DNA from: Saprospiraceae bacterium | GTDB taxonomy: Bacteria; Bacteroidota; Bacteroidia; Chitinophagales; Saprospiraceae | Direction of reading: 5' to 3' | Assembly: GCA_021738725.1 (NCBI GenBank) | Contig: JAIPBE010000006.1 | Location: 42,069 to 106,068 of the forward strand | DNA: 64,000 nucleotides | Shown: positions 1 through 9,663 of the stretch, piece by piece | How positions within the stretch are numbered: the stretch's first letter is position 1 | Layout of the letters: every line of letters begins with the position of its first letter | Made by a program: the position numbers and the translations under genes | The notes under the pieces: model-generated | The model's database searches: none | Told to the model about the DNA's origin: nothing | Seen by the model: the letters and a program-made list of their open reading frames with translations, nothing else

Positions 1-841
1 TCCCTCCTTCCCTGGCTCGAATGGTGAAACAGTAAGTGTCTGCATCATCCGCTCCCGTAAATACGTATTGGACAGCGTTTCCGGGCAAGGTGTCCACAGG
101 TTGAGCGGGTTGGCCATTCAGGGCCAGCCAGATCACTTGATCACCTATCCCTCCCGGCCAGTTGATATAAGGATTCCAGATCAGGGTTATGGTCTGAGCG
201 CAGGCTTGTACGGTGGCTTCCAGGAAGATGGTCTGGTGGGCCAGATCAAAGAGGCTAGTATTCCCACAGGGGTCGGCAGCCAAAACGTAATAGAATTCGG
301 ATCCCTGGCCAGGAAAGGCATTGGGATCTGTCCAGGTAGTCGCTCCAAAGACGGTGTCGACCGGAACGGTGCCCCCGCTGGTGGTGCGATAGATGATATA
401 CCGGTCGACCTGCGGATCTTTACTGGCCGTCCAGGTCAAAACCACCTGCCCGCTGATCACCGATGCACTGAGAATGCTGATGGTTTGGGGCGGAGCGGAG
501 GACAGCGTATCGCTGGAAAGACGAATCGCACCAGGACAGGCAAAGTTGCTTTGCATGTAGTAATACCAGGTCTGGTTGCCTGCTCCTGCGTGGTGAAACT
601 CTGTTTGATTCTGATTGGCGATCGTTCCGATCAGGTTAAACGGACCTGTTGGAGAGGTACTGCCAAAAACAAGGTAATTCTGAAAGGGACCACAGGTGTT
701 GACCGGGAGCGTCCAGACCAGGGTGTCATTTTTGATACACAACAGACCAGGTGGCTGGATCAGATTCTGGCTGTACAGGCTGCCACCATTTCCTAATATC
801 AGCCATGAGAAAGTGAAGCATATGATTATTCTACTGATCAT
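1..841 (-). CDS. Secreted fibronectin type III-like protein, C-terminus beyond left edge
   Basis: Reading the minus strand from an ATG at 841 gives an open frame to the window edge. The first ~23 residues (MISRIIICFTFSWLILGNGG...) look like a Sec signal peptide. After it come beta-rich segments typical of fibronectin type III domains, for example VVLTWTASKDPQVDRYIIYR followed by TTWTDPN and EFYYVLAADPCGN, then a further module with ITLIWNPYINWPGG. Proteins of this build in Bacteroidetes are usually cell-surface or secreted and often end in a T9SS or gliding-motility C-terminal domain, which would lie outside this window. Its ATG overlaps the stop of the upstream lipoprotein gene (ATGA), so the two are probably translationally coupled. 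No enzymatic domain is visible. The open frame on the opposite strand lacks any recognisable protein features. Confidence 0.75.
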   Translation of the reverse strand, partial: MISRIIICFTFSWLILGNGGSLYSQNLIQPPGLLCIKNDTLVWTLPVNTCGPFQNYLVFGSTSPTGPFNLIGTIANQNQTEFHHAGAGNQTWYYYMQSNFACPGAIRLSSDTLSSAPPQTISILSASVISGQVVLTWTASKDPQVDRYIIYRTTSGGTVPVDTVFGATTWTDPNAFPGQGSEFYYVLAADPCGNTSLFDLAHQTIFLEATVQACAQTITLIWNPYINWPGGIGDQVIWLALNGQPAQPVDTLPGNAVQYVFTGADDADTYCFTIRAREGG

Positions 842-1572
842 TCCAGTTTTCCGTATTTCGCTTCATATTGGTGAAGGGGCATGGTTTCTTTGAGTTGAAA
901 CGCGATGGTATCCCCCGTTGGAAGGATGCGTTTCCAGGCGATGAGACCGAGTCCTTTTCCATAGGTCTCTTCTCCCTGAAATTCCAGGCTGAGCACACCT
1001 TCCCCATCGTTCTCCATTTTCTCTTGCAAATGCATGATTACACTTTCGACCTTCTCCCCGTTGGGACGGGTGATGGTCTGCATACGTTCATAACGCCGAT
1101 AGCGGGTGAGTGTTGTCGTCAGGGTAGTGTCGCCTGGTTCGCGCCAGCTGGCTTGATAGGTGTAGACCTTTGCCGTATCCGGAACGGTAAAAGGAAAAAG
1201 GGCATTTCGGGTGATCTTCAATGGTACGATCACCTTTTGGTCCAGGGTGTCCCGGGTATAATAGATGGTTTCGTCTGCCAACATGCCATTCATGACCTCG
1301 GTTTCGCGAATGGTCTGGATCAAGCTGTGAGAGGGGTCAAAAATGCGGGTGAACAACACGGTGCCGGTATCCGTTTGGATGGTGGAAAGAGACCAGATCT
1401 CATTCCCCAGGCCGAGTGCATTGGCCGGTTCATAGATATAAATCATTCCCTCGTCGAGCTGGTCCAGAGGAAAGTAATAGTCCTTATAGGGGTTTTGCCG
1501 ATCACCACATCCGCTCATGATCAGGATGAACAACAGGAAAAGGAAGCGGTAAGGGTCGTGACAATTTGGCAT
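838..1572 (-). CDS. Hypothetical lipoprotein, 244 aa
   Basis: I place the start at the ATG at 1572 because the protein then begins with a short positively charged stretch, a hydrophobic core (RFLFLLFILIM) and a lipobox ending SGC, the signature of a signal peptidase II lipoprotein; a longer start at 1614 would bury this signal. The mature part is beta-rich, with alternating polar and hydrophobic residues and a repeated T/L-rich pattern, and has no motif I recognise. Its stop overlaps the start of the fibronectin-type gene downstream (ATGA), so the two form an operon. It is divergent from secA across about 110 bp. Function unknown; a periplasmic or outer-membrane-anchored role is inferred only from the lipobox. 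Confidence 0.75.
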   Translation of the reverse strand: MPNCHDPYRFLFLLFILIMSGCGDRQNPYKDYYFPLDQLDEGMIYIYEPANALGLGNEIWSLSTIQTDTGTVLFTRIFDPSHSLIQTIRETEVMNGMLADETIYYTRDTLDQKVIVPLKITRNALFPFTVPDTAKVYTYQASWREPGDTTLTTTLTRYRRYERMQTITRPNGEKVESVIMHLQEKMENDGEGVLSLEFQGEETYGKGLGLIAWKRILPTGDTIAFQLKETMPLHQYEAKYGKLE

Positions 1573-1636
1573 AAGTGAGGTGAATGGAATGATTCTCGAG
1601 CAGGTGAATGTCAATATAGGAGGGGTAAAGTTATAT

Positions 1637-1644
1637 TATCTTTG
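1637..1644 (+). promoter_or_regulatory. Bacteroidetes -7 box (TATCTTTG) upstream of secA
   Basis: The octamer matches the TAnnTTTG -7 consensus of Bacteroidetes sigma factors exactly and lies 36 nt before the chosen secA ATG. I see no convincing TTTG -33 element at the usual spacing. Confidence 0.5.
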
Positions 1645-1680
1645 CCCTTTGGTTTTCCCACCATAAACCTCGTTTCAGCT

Positions 1681-4600
1681 ATGAGTATTTTCGCAAAGGT
1701 ATTGGGTAAGGTCTTTGGCTCCAAACAGGACCGGGACATCCAGTTCTATGAGCCCGTCGTCGAGCAGATCAATACATTCTCTGCAGAATACAGATCTCTG
1801 ACCAATGATGAGCTGAGGGGGAAGACCACGGAATTTCGGGAACGGATCAATGCCTATCTGGCAGAGATCGATGCGGATCTGGAACGGATCAAGAACGAGG
1901 CTGAAACAGAGGAGGACTTTGGCGAGAAGGAAGCGCTTTTCCAACAGATCGATGAATTGGAAAAAGAGCGGGATAATCACCTGGAGGACGTCCTCAAGGA
2001 GATCCTGCCCGAAGCTTTCGCTGTCGTCAAAGAAACCGCCCTACGGTTCACAGAGAACACCACGCTCCCAGTTGCAGCCACACAGCACGATCGCGACCTG
2101 GCAGCCTCACGCAACTATGTCATCATCAAAGGTGACCAGGCCACCTGGAAAAACAGCTGGACCGCGGCCGGCGGGGAGATCACCTGGAACATGGTGCACT
2201 ATGATGTACAGCTCATCGGTGGTATGGTGTTGCATGATGGTAAGATTGCGGAGATGGCTACCGGGGAAGGAAAAACCCTTGTTGCCACCTTGCCGGCATA
2301 CTTGAATGGACTGGCTGGCAGAGGTGTCCATGTGATCACAGTCAATGATTATCTGGCTCGACGCGATGCCGAGTGGATCGGACCCATCATGGAATTCCTG
2401 ATGCTCACCATTGACTGTATTGACAAGTATCAGCCGCATACAGCCCAACGACGGAATGCCTATCTGTGTGACATTACGTACGGGACAAATAACGAGTTCG
2501 GCTTTGATTACCTGCGGGATAATATGGTCCGATCAACTGAGGAGATCGTCCAGCGCAAGCACCATTATGCCATGGTGGATGAGGTGGATTCCGTACTGAT
2601 TGATGATGCCCGTACACCGTTGATCATCTCCGGTCCTGTTCCTAAGGGAGCGGATGATCAAGAGTATATGGAACTCAATCCGAAAGTGAAACGGATGGTG
2701 GATGCGCAGGCCAAACTGGCCGCAGAATTCCTCGCTGAAGGCAAACGTCTCATTACCGATGGCATCCACGGGGTCAATGAAGGAGAAGCGGGTATGGCTC
2801 TGTTGCGCGCCCATCGCGCCCTGCCCAAGTATCGACCCCTGATCAAATTCCTCAGTGAGGATGGGGTCAAGGTGCAGATGCAGAAGACGGAGAACCATTA
2901 TATGCAGGAGCAATCCAAGAATATGCATATCGTGGACGAAGAATTACTCTTCACCATCGACGAAAAAAATCGCCAGGTGGACCTCACCGAAAAAGGTGCC
3001 GAGTTCATGGCCAAGGGTAACGAAGACCCTACCTTCTTCATCATGCCTGACCTTGCTTCCAAAATGATGGAACTGGAGCAGGAGGAAGAGCTGGAGGAAA
3101 AAGAAAAGATGGAGGCCAAGCAGAATTTGATCCAGGAGTTTTCGATCAAATCGAACCGCCTTCATGCGGTCCACCAATTGCTGAAGGCCTATACCTTATT
3201 TGAAAGAGACCAGGAATATGTTGTGGTCGAAGGTCAGGTCAAGATCGTCGATGAGCAGACTGGCCGGATGATGGAAGGCCGTCGTTATTCTGATGGATTG
3301 CACCAGGCCCTTGAATCCAAGGAAAATGTCAAGGTGGGTGAGATCACCCAGACCTATGCGACGGTCACCTTGCAAAACTACTTCCGGATGTACCACAAGC
3401 TTTCCGGGATGACCGGAACGGCTGAGACAGAAGCCGGAGAATTCTGGGAGATCTACAAGTTGGACGTGGTGGTGATCCCGACCAATCGCCCGATATCAAG
3501 AGATGACCAGGATGACCTGGTATTTAAAACCGCTCGGGAGAAGTACAATGCGGTGATCGATGAGATCCACAAACGGAGAGAAGCGGGACAGCCTATCCTG
3601 GTAGGTACGACATCTGTCGACATCTCAGAGAAACTGAGCCGTATGTTGCATATGCGCAACATTCCCCACAACGTCCTGAACGCAAAGCAGCACCAGCGGG
3701 AAGCAGAAGTGGTTGCCGAAGCAGGAAAAAGTGGTACAGTGACCATCGCCACCAACATGGCCGGCCGGGGTACCGACATTAAGATCGATGAAAAATCCAA
3801 GGCTGCCGGAGGTTTGGCCATTATCGGGACGGAGCGACATGATTCCCGCCGGGTAGACCGCCAGTTGCGCGGGCGTGCTGGTCGACAGGGTGACCCCGGA
3901 AGCAGTCAGTTCTTTGTGTCTTTGGAAGATACCTTGATGCGTCTGTTCCATTCTGAACGGATCGCCAAACTGATGGACCGGATGGGTCATGAAGATGGCG
4001 AGGTGATCCAGCATCCCTGGGTGACCAAGTCCATCGAAAAAGCGCAGAAGCGACTGGAGGAAAACAACTTTGGTATTCGGAAGCGATTGCTGGAATACGA
4101 TGACGTGATGAACATCCAGCGGGAAGCGATCTATCGCAAACGGACGCATGCCCTGTATGGTCAGCGACTGGCGGTGGATATTCACAACATGTTCACTAGC
4201 CTCACCGAAAACCTGGTGCTCAGCCATCGGAATACAGGGGATTACGAAACATTCCGGACGGACACGATCCGGTTGATGGGTGTTGACCCGGAGTTGGATC
4301 CGGTTCGTTTTTCGGAGGCAGAAGTCGATGAGATCATTGAAGAATTCCGCGATCACGTGGATCGTTCCTACAAGTTCAAGGGCGATCGGATCCAGGAGGT
4401 CCTGATGCCGGTCGTCAAACAGGTCCATGATAATGAGGGATCCCGGTATAAGCGGATCGCCATACCATTCACAGATGGAAGTACGCACCCGTTGGCCGTC
4501 AGTGCCGATCTGAAGTCAGCGGTGGCCAGTAATGGTAAATCATTGATGACTGAGATCGAGAAGACGGTGACACTTGCCTTGCTGGACGATCAATGGAAGG

Positions 4601-4998
4601 AGCACTTGCGTTCGATGGATGAACTGAAGGATTCTGTCCAATCTGCTTCTTTCGAACAGAAAGATCCATTGGTGATTTATAAGATGGAAGCGTACAATCT
4701 ATTTGAGCAACTGATCTACCAGATCAATGAAAAGGTCTCTTCTTATCTGTTGAGGGGCACGATTGTCTTCCAGGATGGTAGCACCCTGGAGGCGGCTCGC
4801 ATCCAACGGACAGATCTGAGCAAAACCACGGCTTCCCGGACGGCTGATCAAGAGGCCGAACGGGTGAAAGCGGCGGCGGCCAGTGCTGGACAAGGGTCTT
4901 CCAAACCGGAGACGTTCGTCCGGACTGACAAGAAGATCGGACGAAATGATCCATGTCCCTGTGGCAGTGGAAAGAAGTACAAACAATGCCATGGATAA
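1681..4998 (+). CDS. secA: Preprotein translocase ATPase SecA
   Basis: SecA is the motor ATPase that pushes unfolded preproteins through SecYEG. The 1105-residue product has the helicase-like nucleotide-binding domain 1 with Walker A GEGKT (about residues 195-199) and the DEAD-like box [14 protein letters not shown], the preprotein cross-linking domain, the second nucleotide-binding domain with [10 protein letters not shown] and [15 protein letters not shown], the scaffold and wing domains, and a C-terminal zinc finger [14 protein letters not shown] that binds SecB or the ribosome. It is longer than the E. coli protein (901 aa) because of insertions such as an acidic coiled segment ([18 protein letters not shown]), common in Bacteroidetes. 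The start at 1681 ([15 protein letters not shown]) matches the family N-terminus; the in-frame start 39 nt upstream adds residues with no counterpart. It serves the many Sec substrates in this window. Confidence 0.97.
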   Translation: MSIFAKVLGKVFGSKQDRDIQFYEPVVEQINTFSAEYRSLTNDELRGKTTEFRERINAYLAEIDADLERIKNEAETEEDFGEKEALFQQIDELEKERDNHLEDVLKEILPEAFAVVKETALRFTENTTLPVAATQHDRDLAASRNYVIIKGDQATWKNSWTAAGGEITWNMVHYDVQLIGGMVLHDGKIAEMATGEGKTLVATLPAYLNGLAGRGVHVITVNDYLARRDAEWIGPIMEFLMLTIDCIDKYQPHTAQRRNAYLCDITYGTNNEFGFDYLRDNMVRSTEEIVQRKHHYAMVDEVDSVLIDDARTPLIISGPVPKGADDQEYMELNPKVKRMVDAQAKLAAEFLAEGKRLITDGIHGVNEGEAGMALLRAHRALPKYRPLIKFLSEDGVKVQMQKTENHYMQEQSKNMHIVDEELLFTIDEKNRQVDLTEKGAEFMAKGNEDPTFFIMPDLASKMMELEQEEELEEKEKMEAKQNLIQEFSIKSNRLHAVHQLLKAYTLFERDQEYVVVEGQVKIVDEQTGRMMEGRRYSDGLHQALESKENVKVGEITQTYATVTLQNYFRMYHKLSGMTGTAETEAGEFWEIYKLDVVVIPTNRPISRDDQDDLVFKTAREKYNAVIDEIHKRREAGQPILVGTTSVDISEKLSRMLHMRNIPHNVLNAKQHQREAEVVAEAGKSGTVTIATNMAGRGTDIKIDEKSKAAGGLAIIGTERHDSRRVDRQLRGRAGRQGDPGSSQFFVSLEDTLMRLFHSERIAKLMDRMGHEDGEVIQHPWVTKSIEKAQKRLEENNFGIRKRLLEYDDVMNIQREAIYRKRTHALYGQRLAVDIHNMFTSLTENLVLSHRNTGDYETFRTDTIRLMGVDPELDPVRFSEAEVDEIIEEFRDHVDRSYKFKGDRIQEVLMPVVKQVHDNEGSRYKRIAIPFTDGSTHPLAVSADLKSAVASNGKSLMTEIEKTVTLALLDDQWKEHLRSMDELKDSVQSASFEQKDPLVIYKMEAYNLFEQLIYQINEKVSSYLLRGTIVFQDGSTLEAARIQRTDLSKTTASRTADQEAERVKAAAASAGQGSSKPETFVRTDKKIGRNDPCPCGSGKKYKQCHG

Positions 4999-5022
4999 GC
5001 GGCGTGACCCGCTGGGAATCCC

Positions 5023-5030
5023 TATTTTTG
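5023..5030 (+). promoter_or_regulatory. Bacteroidetes -7 box (TATTTTTG) directly before deoC
   Basis: Exact TAnnTTTG match that ends only 4 nt before the deoC ATG. Transcription from it would give a leaderless or nearly leaderless mRNA, and it argues that deoC has a promoter of its own rather than relying only on secA read-through. Confidence 0.5.
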
Positions 5031-5034
5031 ATCC

Positions 5035-5700
5035 ATGGAGCGTGAAGTATTAGCCAGGAGTCTGGAGTCTACCCTGTTGAAGCCAGAGACCACTCTGGAG
5101 CAGATCCAGCAGCTGTGCGATGAGGCCATCGAACTGGACCTGGGCGGGGTTTGTGTACCCCCCTATTTTGTAAAGGAGGCTCGCCGCCGATTGGAGGGTA
5201 AGGGGCCCATCGTGGTATCTGTTGTCGGTTTTCCGCTCGGTTACAGTGGCACATCCGGCAAGGCAGAGGAGATCAAGAAGCTGGTCAATGACGGAGCCGA
5301 TGAGGTAGATGTGGTCATCAACATCACTGCTGTGAAGGATGCCAACTGGACCTACCTCGAAAATGATCTTTCCTCTCTGGCGCAAATCAGTCATCTTAAA
5401 AACACACCAATCAAGTTGATCATCGAAATGGGCATGATGAATCCGGATGAGGTTCGGCAGATCTGTACGATTGCCGAACGCAGCAAGATCGACTTCATCA
5501 AGACCAGTACAGGTATGCTGGCCCCCGGGCCCAGTAAAGAGGATATTGCATTTCTGCGCAGTATCCTGGACTCCGATACCCGGATAAAAGCCAGTGCCGG
5601 TATACGCACGGCTGAAAAAGCAATCGCCCTGATCGAAGCAGGTGCGGATCGGATCGGCACCAGTTCTGCCGGCAAAATCATGGCCGAATGGAAGGCATAA
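5035..5700 (+). CDS. deoC: Deoxyribose-phosphate aldolase
   Basis: DeoC cleaves 2-deoxyribose-5-phosphate to glyceraldehyde-3-phosphate and acetaldehyde, the last step in salvage of deoxynucleosides; it is cytosolic. The 221-residue product has the full TIM-barrel signature: the Schiff-base lysine in IDFIKTSTG (Lys156), the second conserved lysine in RIKASAGI (Lys185), the aspartate in DEVDVVINI (Asp92), and a phosphate-binding C-terminus with GADRIGTSSA. Length fits the short bacterial DeoC type. It starts 36 nt after the secA stop and has its own -7 box. No other deo genes are adjacent, though an adenosine deaminase is encoded 40 kb away in the same window. Confidence 0.95.
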   Translation: MEREVLARSLESTLLKPETTLEQIQQLCDEAIELDLGGVCVPPYFVKEARRRLEGKGPIVVSVVGFPLGYSGTSGKAEEIKKLVNDGADEVDVVINITAVKDANWTYLENDLSSLAQISHLKNTPIKLIIEMGMMNPDEVRQICTIAERSKIDFIKTSTGMLAPGPSKEDIAFLRSILDSDTRIKASAGIRTAEKAIALIEAGADRIGTSSAGKIMAEWKA

Positions 5701-5751
5701 GTCGACGATGATGTCCTAACTTCGTTAGATCACAATCTATCCCTGCAAGCT

Positions 5752-6666
5752 ATGTCGCTCGCTCTGGAACTTTCTCATATTCAGAAATCCTTTGGCTCCA
5801 CCCTGGCATTGAAGAGGTTAGATCTACAGATCCCACGAGGCACACTATTCGGTCTGGTCGGGTTGAATGGCGCCGGAAAAACGACTCTGATCCGTATTCT
5901 TCTGGGCATGATCCAGCCAGATTATGGCAGTGTAACTATTCTGGGGCAGAATATTCGGAACACCAAAGGACCATGGAGTCAGGTAGGCTATCTGTTGGCG
6001 GGCAGTCAGGGCTATCCTCGTCTGACTGTTTTGGAAAATCTGAAGGTGGCGGCACGTTGGCGTGGAGGAGCGACCAGCCAACATATACAGGATACGCTGG
6101 AATGGGTCCAGTTGACCAGAGAGCAATATACGCTTGCATCTCAGCTTTCTACCGGAAATATGCAACGCCTCGGCCTGGCAACCGCAATGTTGACCAGGCC
6201 GGACGTCCTTATTCTGGACGAACCGATCAATGGTGTAGACCCCAAAGGGGTGCTGGATATTCGTCAACTCTTTCTTCGATTGACGAAAGAATACGGGACC
6301 ACAATCCTGCTGTCCAGTCATATTCTGGATGAATTATCCCGGGTGGCAGATACGATCGGCGTGATCCATCAGGGCGAAATGATCCAAACCTTTTCACGAA
6401 AAGAACTGGATGCTTTTCTGACACCAAGCCTGCGTCTTCATATACCAGATTGGCAACCCGCTCTGGACTTTCTGCAGGGCAGGGGCTATTCAGCTATACA
6501 TCAGGAGGGCAGTTGGATATTGCTTCATGATCCAGTTCTGGCAGCTGAACCCAGAACATTGATCCAGGAACTCTGCCTGCACCACCACACACCCACTCGG
6601 GTCACGGCAGAGCATGGTGACATGACACAGATTTTTCTGGACCTGATAAGCCCTGCTCACGTATGA
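5752..6666 (+). CDS. ABC-2 type exporter, ATP-binding subunit
   Basis: A 304-residue cytoplasmic ABC ATPase. Walker A is GLNGAGKTT (about residues 37-45), the signature segment reads LSTGNMQRLGLA in place of the canonical LSGGQ, Walker B is VLILDEPINGVDP and the switch histidine follows in ILLSSHILDE. The ~80 C-terminal residues beyond the nucleotide-binding domain are typical of DrrA/CcmA-like exporters of the bacitracin and antibiotic resistance group. Its stop overlaps the start of the permease gene (ATGA), so they form one transporter. Substrate cannot be told from sequence. A small stem-loop (CTAAC-TTC-GTTAG) separates it from deoC. Confidence 0.9.
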   Translation: MSLALELSHIQKSFGSTLALKRLDLQIPRGTLFGLVGLNGAGKTTLIRILLGMIQPDYGSVTILGQNIRNTKGPWSQVGYLLAGSQGYPRLTVLENLKVAARWRGGATSQHIQDTLEWVQLTREQYTLASQLSTGNMQRLGLATAMLTRPDVLILDEPINGVDPKGVLDIRQLFLRLTKEYGTTILLSSHILDELSRVADTIGVIHQGEMIQTFSRKELDAFLTPSLRLHIPDWQPALDFLQGRGYSAIHQEGSWILLHDPVLAAEPRTLIQELCLHHHTPTRVTAEHGDMTQIFLDLISPAHV

Positions 6667-7436
6667 CCTCCATCATATCTGCCTGTACTGCCGAATGGAT
6701 TAAGATGAAACGGCAGCCGATCCTGTGGATCAGTTTCATCGCGATGATGATCGGTCCTTTGATGGGAATCCTCTTCATGGGGATCCTTCGTCATCCGGAG
6801 TGGGCGGAGAAAACGCCGCTATTGTCCGACAAGGCCAATGCCATGGCCATCGAGGTGAACTGGGATTCCTATTTCATGGTGCAACTGCAGGCTCTGGCCG
6901 TAGGAGGAACACTCATTCTCGGGTTTATCAGTGCCTGGATCTTTGGCAGAGAATATGCCGATCGGACCCACACCTTATGGCTTTCTGTGCCGACCTCACG
7001 ATCGAAGATCATCACGTCCAAGTTGGTGGTATTGACCCTGTGGAGTGTATTGCTAGTCTCTTTACAGATCCTGACGACCGTGATCTGCGGTCAATTCCTT
7101 GGACTACCCGCCTGGGATCCTGGAAATCTGCTGGCGTGGGTGACCGGTATGTGGACGACCTTCATTCTGCTCTGGTTCTTGTGTTTCCCGATTGCCTGGA
7201 TGGCCAGCCGGGGCAGGGGATATATGGCGCCTCTGGGAATGCTGGTCCTGGCCATTGTTTTTGCTCAACTTCTGGGGGTGTTGGGATTGGGAGGATGGTT
7301 TCCCTGGTCTATACCCGCCATACATGCTGGCATGATCGAACAGGAAATTCACTGGTATCAATATCTCCTGGTGGCAGTCACCGGATTGGCTGGAATGGTC
7401 GGGTTGTTTACCTGGTGGAATCAAACTGATCAGTAA
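6663..7436 (+). CDS. ABC-2 type exporter, permease subunit
   Basis: A 257-residue integral membrane protein with six predicted transmembrane segments; the first (ILWISFIAMMIGPLMGILFM) follows a short cytoplasmic start, and the second, third and fourth follow a periplasmic loop rich in charged residues. It overlaps the ATPase gene by 4 bp and surely forms a homodimeric exporter with it. The N-terminus (AEWIKMKRQP) and the RTHTLWLSVPTSRSKI segment match the ABC-2 permease pattern, in which the coupling helix touches the ATPase. It ends 2 nt from the stop of the convergent oxidase-like gene. Substrate unknown. Confidence 0.85.
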   Translation: MTSIISACTAEWIKMKRQPILWISFIAMMIGPLMGILFMGILRHPEWAEKTPLLSDKANAMAIEVNWDSYFMVQLQALAVGGTLILGFISAWIFGREYADRTHTLWLSVPTSRSKIITSKLVVLTLWSVLLVSLQILTTVICGQFLGLPAWDPGNLLAWVTGMWTTFILLWFLCFPIAWMASRGRGYMAPLGMLVLAIVFAQLLGVLGLGGWFPWSIPAIHAGMIEQEIHWYQYLLVAVTGLAGMVGLFTWWNQTDQ

Positions 7437-7438
7437 TG

Positions 7439-8701
7439 CTAGGTGAGTCCTTTTAGAAATGGTCGGGACACCCCGATCAAAAAAAGGGCAATGCCCACTG
7501 GCAAGGCAATGGAGATGGCAAACAGGGCTTCGTGGTAGAAGGGCATAAAGCCCATGGCCATCCAAAACATGGTGCCCTGTAGGAAGAGGAGAAATTCACT
7601 GCCTAGAAAGCCAAAGATCAGCAATACGAGTCCGATCGGTGCCATTCTATTTTGTACCGAGATCATCCCATTGCGCAGGGCAAGCGAGATCAACAACATG
7701 GTCAGACTGCCCAGGGTGATCAAATGGATGAAGCCAATGACAAAATTTCGGATGGTATATGCCATTTCAGCCACAACGGGCAGGACGACTAACGCCTGTA
7801 CACAGAGCTTCATCAGAAAGCTGAGAAGGGCCAGGATCAACAGTCGGCGGGACCAGGGCGACCAGTCAGTCAAACGGATCCGGGATTGAATCAGAAATCG
7901 AACAAAGAGGATCAAGGCAATGGTCTGGATAATGATACCCAGACTGTTCATGGCAAATACGAACTGATTCGGATTGGACCATGCCACAGCGAGGGCGAAG
8001 GTGATCGGGGTCGACAATAGCAACCACCAGAAGAAGGCACGTGCCTGGGTCACAGGTAAGGAAACGCCTTCGGATTCCAACTGGACAAACCAAAGCCCCA
8101 GGGCCATAAAGAGGAACCAGCCATTGAACTGAAAGTGCAAAAACCATTGCACCGCCATATAGAAGATCTCGTGTTGTCGCAAACCCGAGGCCATAATGGG
8201 GCCAATGGCCAACAGGGAAAGGGTAGAAACAACCATCAGGATCAGGGCCGTCCGAATAAAGAGGACACCCAACAGGAAATCATACCGTCGTTTTCCCAAT
8301 TCCTTCCAGATCACATAAACAAATCCGTAGGAAACAAGGACGTGACCGGCCGCAAATACGATGGCAACAGAGGTATACCCGACGATGGGGAAGGACACCA
8401 GCATGCCCATGACCATGATCTGGGACAACCAGAAAAAACGTTGGATGGAACGCGGGATAGCCTCTGGATAGAGCTTGGGGAGTAGGACGGCAAAGAAACC
8501 TTGGAAGAGCCATCCTAACATGGCGACATGCGAATGGGCATACATGAACTTCCGAAAATGGAAGCCCGGGATCTCTGCTACAAATGCATACCGTAGCAAG
8601 ACACCTATAAGAGCGGCCACCAGGAAGTTGGCCAGGACGATCATCACCCAGCCGGACCCTGGTGGCTCGCCGACTATTCGTTGGCTAGGACTTTCCGTCA
8701 T
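7439..8701 (-). CDS. Heme-copper oxidase subunit I-like polytopic membrane protein of the nos locus
   Basis: A 420-residue protein with about 12 hydrophobic helices. The motif YAHSHVAMLGW (near residue 55), the segment WFLHFQFNGWFLFMALGLW and the late histidine in VIGFIHLITLGS recall heme-ligand helices of cbb3/NorB-type subunit I, but it lacks the complete set of CuB ligands that I would expect of a true terminal oxidase. Proteins of this kind are often called cytochrome c oxidase subunit I in Bacteroidetes annotation. Its start overlaps the end of the cytochrome c gene by 17 bp, and both sit in the operon headed by the Rrf2 gene, divergent from nosZ. A role in quinol-to-cytochrome c electron transfer for N2O reduction, or in NO handling, is inferred from context only. 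Confidence 0.7.
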   Translation of the reverse strand: MTESPSQRIVGEPPGSGWVMIVLANFLVAALIGVLLRYAFVAEIPGFHFRKFMYAHSHVAMLGWLFQGFFAVLLPKLYPEAIPRSIQRFFWLSQIMVMGMLVSFPIVGYTSVAIVFAAGHVLVSYGFVYVIWKELGKRRYDFLLGVLFIRTALILMVVSTLSLLAIGPIMASGLRQHEIFYMAVQWFLHFQFNGWFLFMALGLWFVQLESEGVSLPVTQARAFFWWLLLSTPITFALAVAWSNPNQFVFAMNSLGIIIQTIALILFVRFLIQSRIRLTDWSPWSRRLLILALLSFLMKLCVQALVVLPVVAEMAYTIRNFVIGFIHLITLGSLTMLLISLALRNGMISVQNRMAPIGLVLLIFGFLGSEFLLFLQGTMFWMAMGFMPFYHEALFAISIALPVGIALFLIGVSRPFLKGLT

Positions 8702-9158
8702 TCTTCAACATGAATTCCAGAATGCTCCTAGCATCCTCTTCTGTCAGGTTCTGGTTCGGCATCCGAACCAGACACTCCTTCAGGAGGGCCTGTGCAGCGG
8801 GATCTTCATCCAACATAACATCTACGTTCAGAGTCATATTCATGATCCACTCCGGAGTTCGACGATCGGTGACTCCTTTCCATCCGGGACCGACGACACG
8901 CATGCCTGTCAGTTTGTGGCAGGCCGAACATTTCAGATCATAGATCGCACTGCCTTTGGCGATCAAATCTGCATCCAATGGGCTGTTCAATTCGACATGC
9001 TTGATCTCTCCGATCCCTTTTGGATCGGCTGGAGCATCATCTTCGATCATGCTTTGGGCGGCTGGTGAATTGTCAGAATTGTCAGCGGTTTCGTCTCCAC
9101 CTCCACAGGCAGTCAGCAACCCGAGTGGAAGTAGATACAGCAAGAATCTCTTTTTCAT
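8685..9158 (-). CDS. Lipoprotein c-type cytochrome, probable electron donor to NosZ
   Basis: A 157-residue monoheme cytochrome. The N-terminus MKKRFLLYLLPLGLLTAC is a lipoprotein signal with the acylated cysteine at 18. After an acidic linker rich in Asp, Ser and Asn, the class I cytochrome c domain carries the heme motif CSACH (Cys77, Cys80, His81) and a likely axial methionine at 133 in VRMPNQNL. It would be anchored to a membrane facing the periplasm, where it could pass electrons to the CuA centre of NosZ. Clade II nos loci usually carry such cytochromes in place of NosR. It lies 22 nt after the Rrf2 gene and overlaps the oxidase-like gene, so one transcript is likely. Confidence 0.9.
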   Translation of the reverse strand: MKKRFLLYLLPLGLLTACGGGDETADNSDNSPAAQSMIEDDAPADPKGIGEIKHVELNSPLDADLIAKGSAIYDLKCSACHKLTGMRVVGPGWKGVTDRRTPEWIMNMTLNVDVMLDEDPAAQALLKECLVRMPNQNLTEEDARSILEFMLKNDGKS

Positions 9159-9180
9159 AATAGATGAATGTTTTACAAGG

Positions 9181-9633
9181 TTAGATCTTTATGTTTTCCT
9201 GATGTACCACCAGGGCCAATTCTTTGATGTTCAGTCTTTTCAACTTGTTGTACAGTCCGTCCCGATATTCTACAGCCTGAAAATGCAAAGGACAGGGTTT
9301 TGTAGAGGAGCATTGGGGCAACCCCAATACACAGGCCTTGAACAATCCCGGACCATCCATTATCTCCACAATTCGATCGATGGTGATCCGTTCATTTTCC
9401 TTACTCAGAAAGAAGCCACCATGCGGGCCTTTGGTAGAGGAGATGACCTGATTTCTGGTCAACTGCTGCAGGATCTTGGAGAGGAAATGTTTGGGAATAT
9501 CCAAACCGTCCGCCATTTCCTGGGCACCGACCAAGTGGGTGGTTGTAGAATGGGCAGCAATGTATACGACTGCCCGAAGGGCATATTGGCAACTCTTGGA
9601 TAACACGTGCGATTCTGATTGATTGGTGGTCAC
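9181..9633 (-). CDS. Rrf2-family transcriptional regulator with three conserved cysteines (NsrR/IscR-like)
   Basis: A 150-residue winged-helix regulator. The start LSKSCQYALRAVVYIAAH and the recognition region IPKHFLSKILQQLTR are typical Rrf2, as is STKGPHGGFFL in the wing. Three cysteines at about 101, 108 and 114 (spacing x6, x5) stand where IscR and NsrR hold an iron-sulfur cluster, so sensing of NO, O2 or cluster status is likely. The annotated start is GTG at 9633; a GTG at 9606 would give the shorter N-terminus more usual in the family. It heads the operon with cytochrome c and the oxidase-like gene and faces nosZ across 211 bp that contain a perfect palindrome, suggesting autoregulation and control of the nos genes. 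Confidence 0.9.
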   Translation of the reverse strand: MTTNQSESHVLSKSCQYALRAVVYIAAHSTTTHLVGAQEMADGLDIPKHFLSKILQQLTRNQVISSTKGPHGGFFLSKENERITIDRIVEIMDGPGLFKACVLGLPQCSSTKPCPLHFQAVEYRDGLYNKLKRLNIKELALVVHQENIKI

Positions 9634-9645
9634 TGCTTCCTATTT

Positions 9646-9663
9646 AAGGACAAATTTGTCCTT
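9646..9663. promoter_or_regulatory. Perfect 18-bp palindrome, candidate Rrf2 operator
   Basis: AAGGACAAATTTGTCCTT is identical on both strands. It lies 13 bp before the GTG of the Rrf2 gene and 182 bp before nosZ. Size and symmetry suit a dimeric Rrf2 protein. A weaker relative (AAGGATATAAGGGTCTTT, 12 of 18 positions the same) lies at 9779-9796, nearer nosZ. Binding is inferred, not shown. Confidence 0.6.

Noticed and set aside
68-796. Plus-strand open frame of 242 codons at the left edge
   Set aside because: The minus strand in this region encodes a protein with signal peptide and fibronectin-type motifs; the plus-strand frame shows no protein-like features.
1642-1680. Upstream in-frame start for secA
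   Set aside because: The 13 extra residues have no family counterpart and the -7 box at 1637-1644 overlaps that start.
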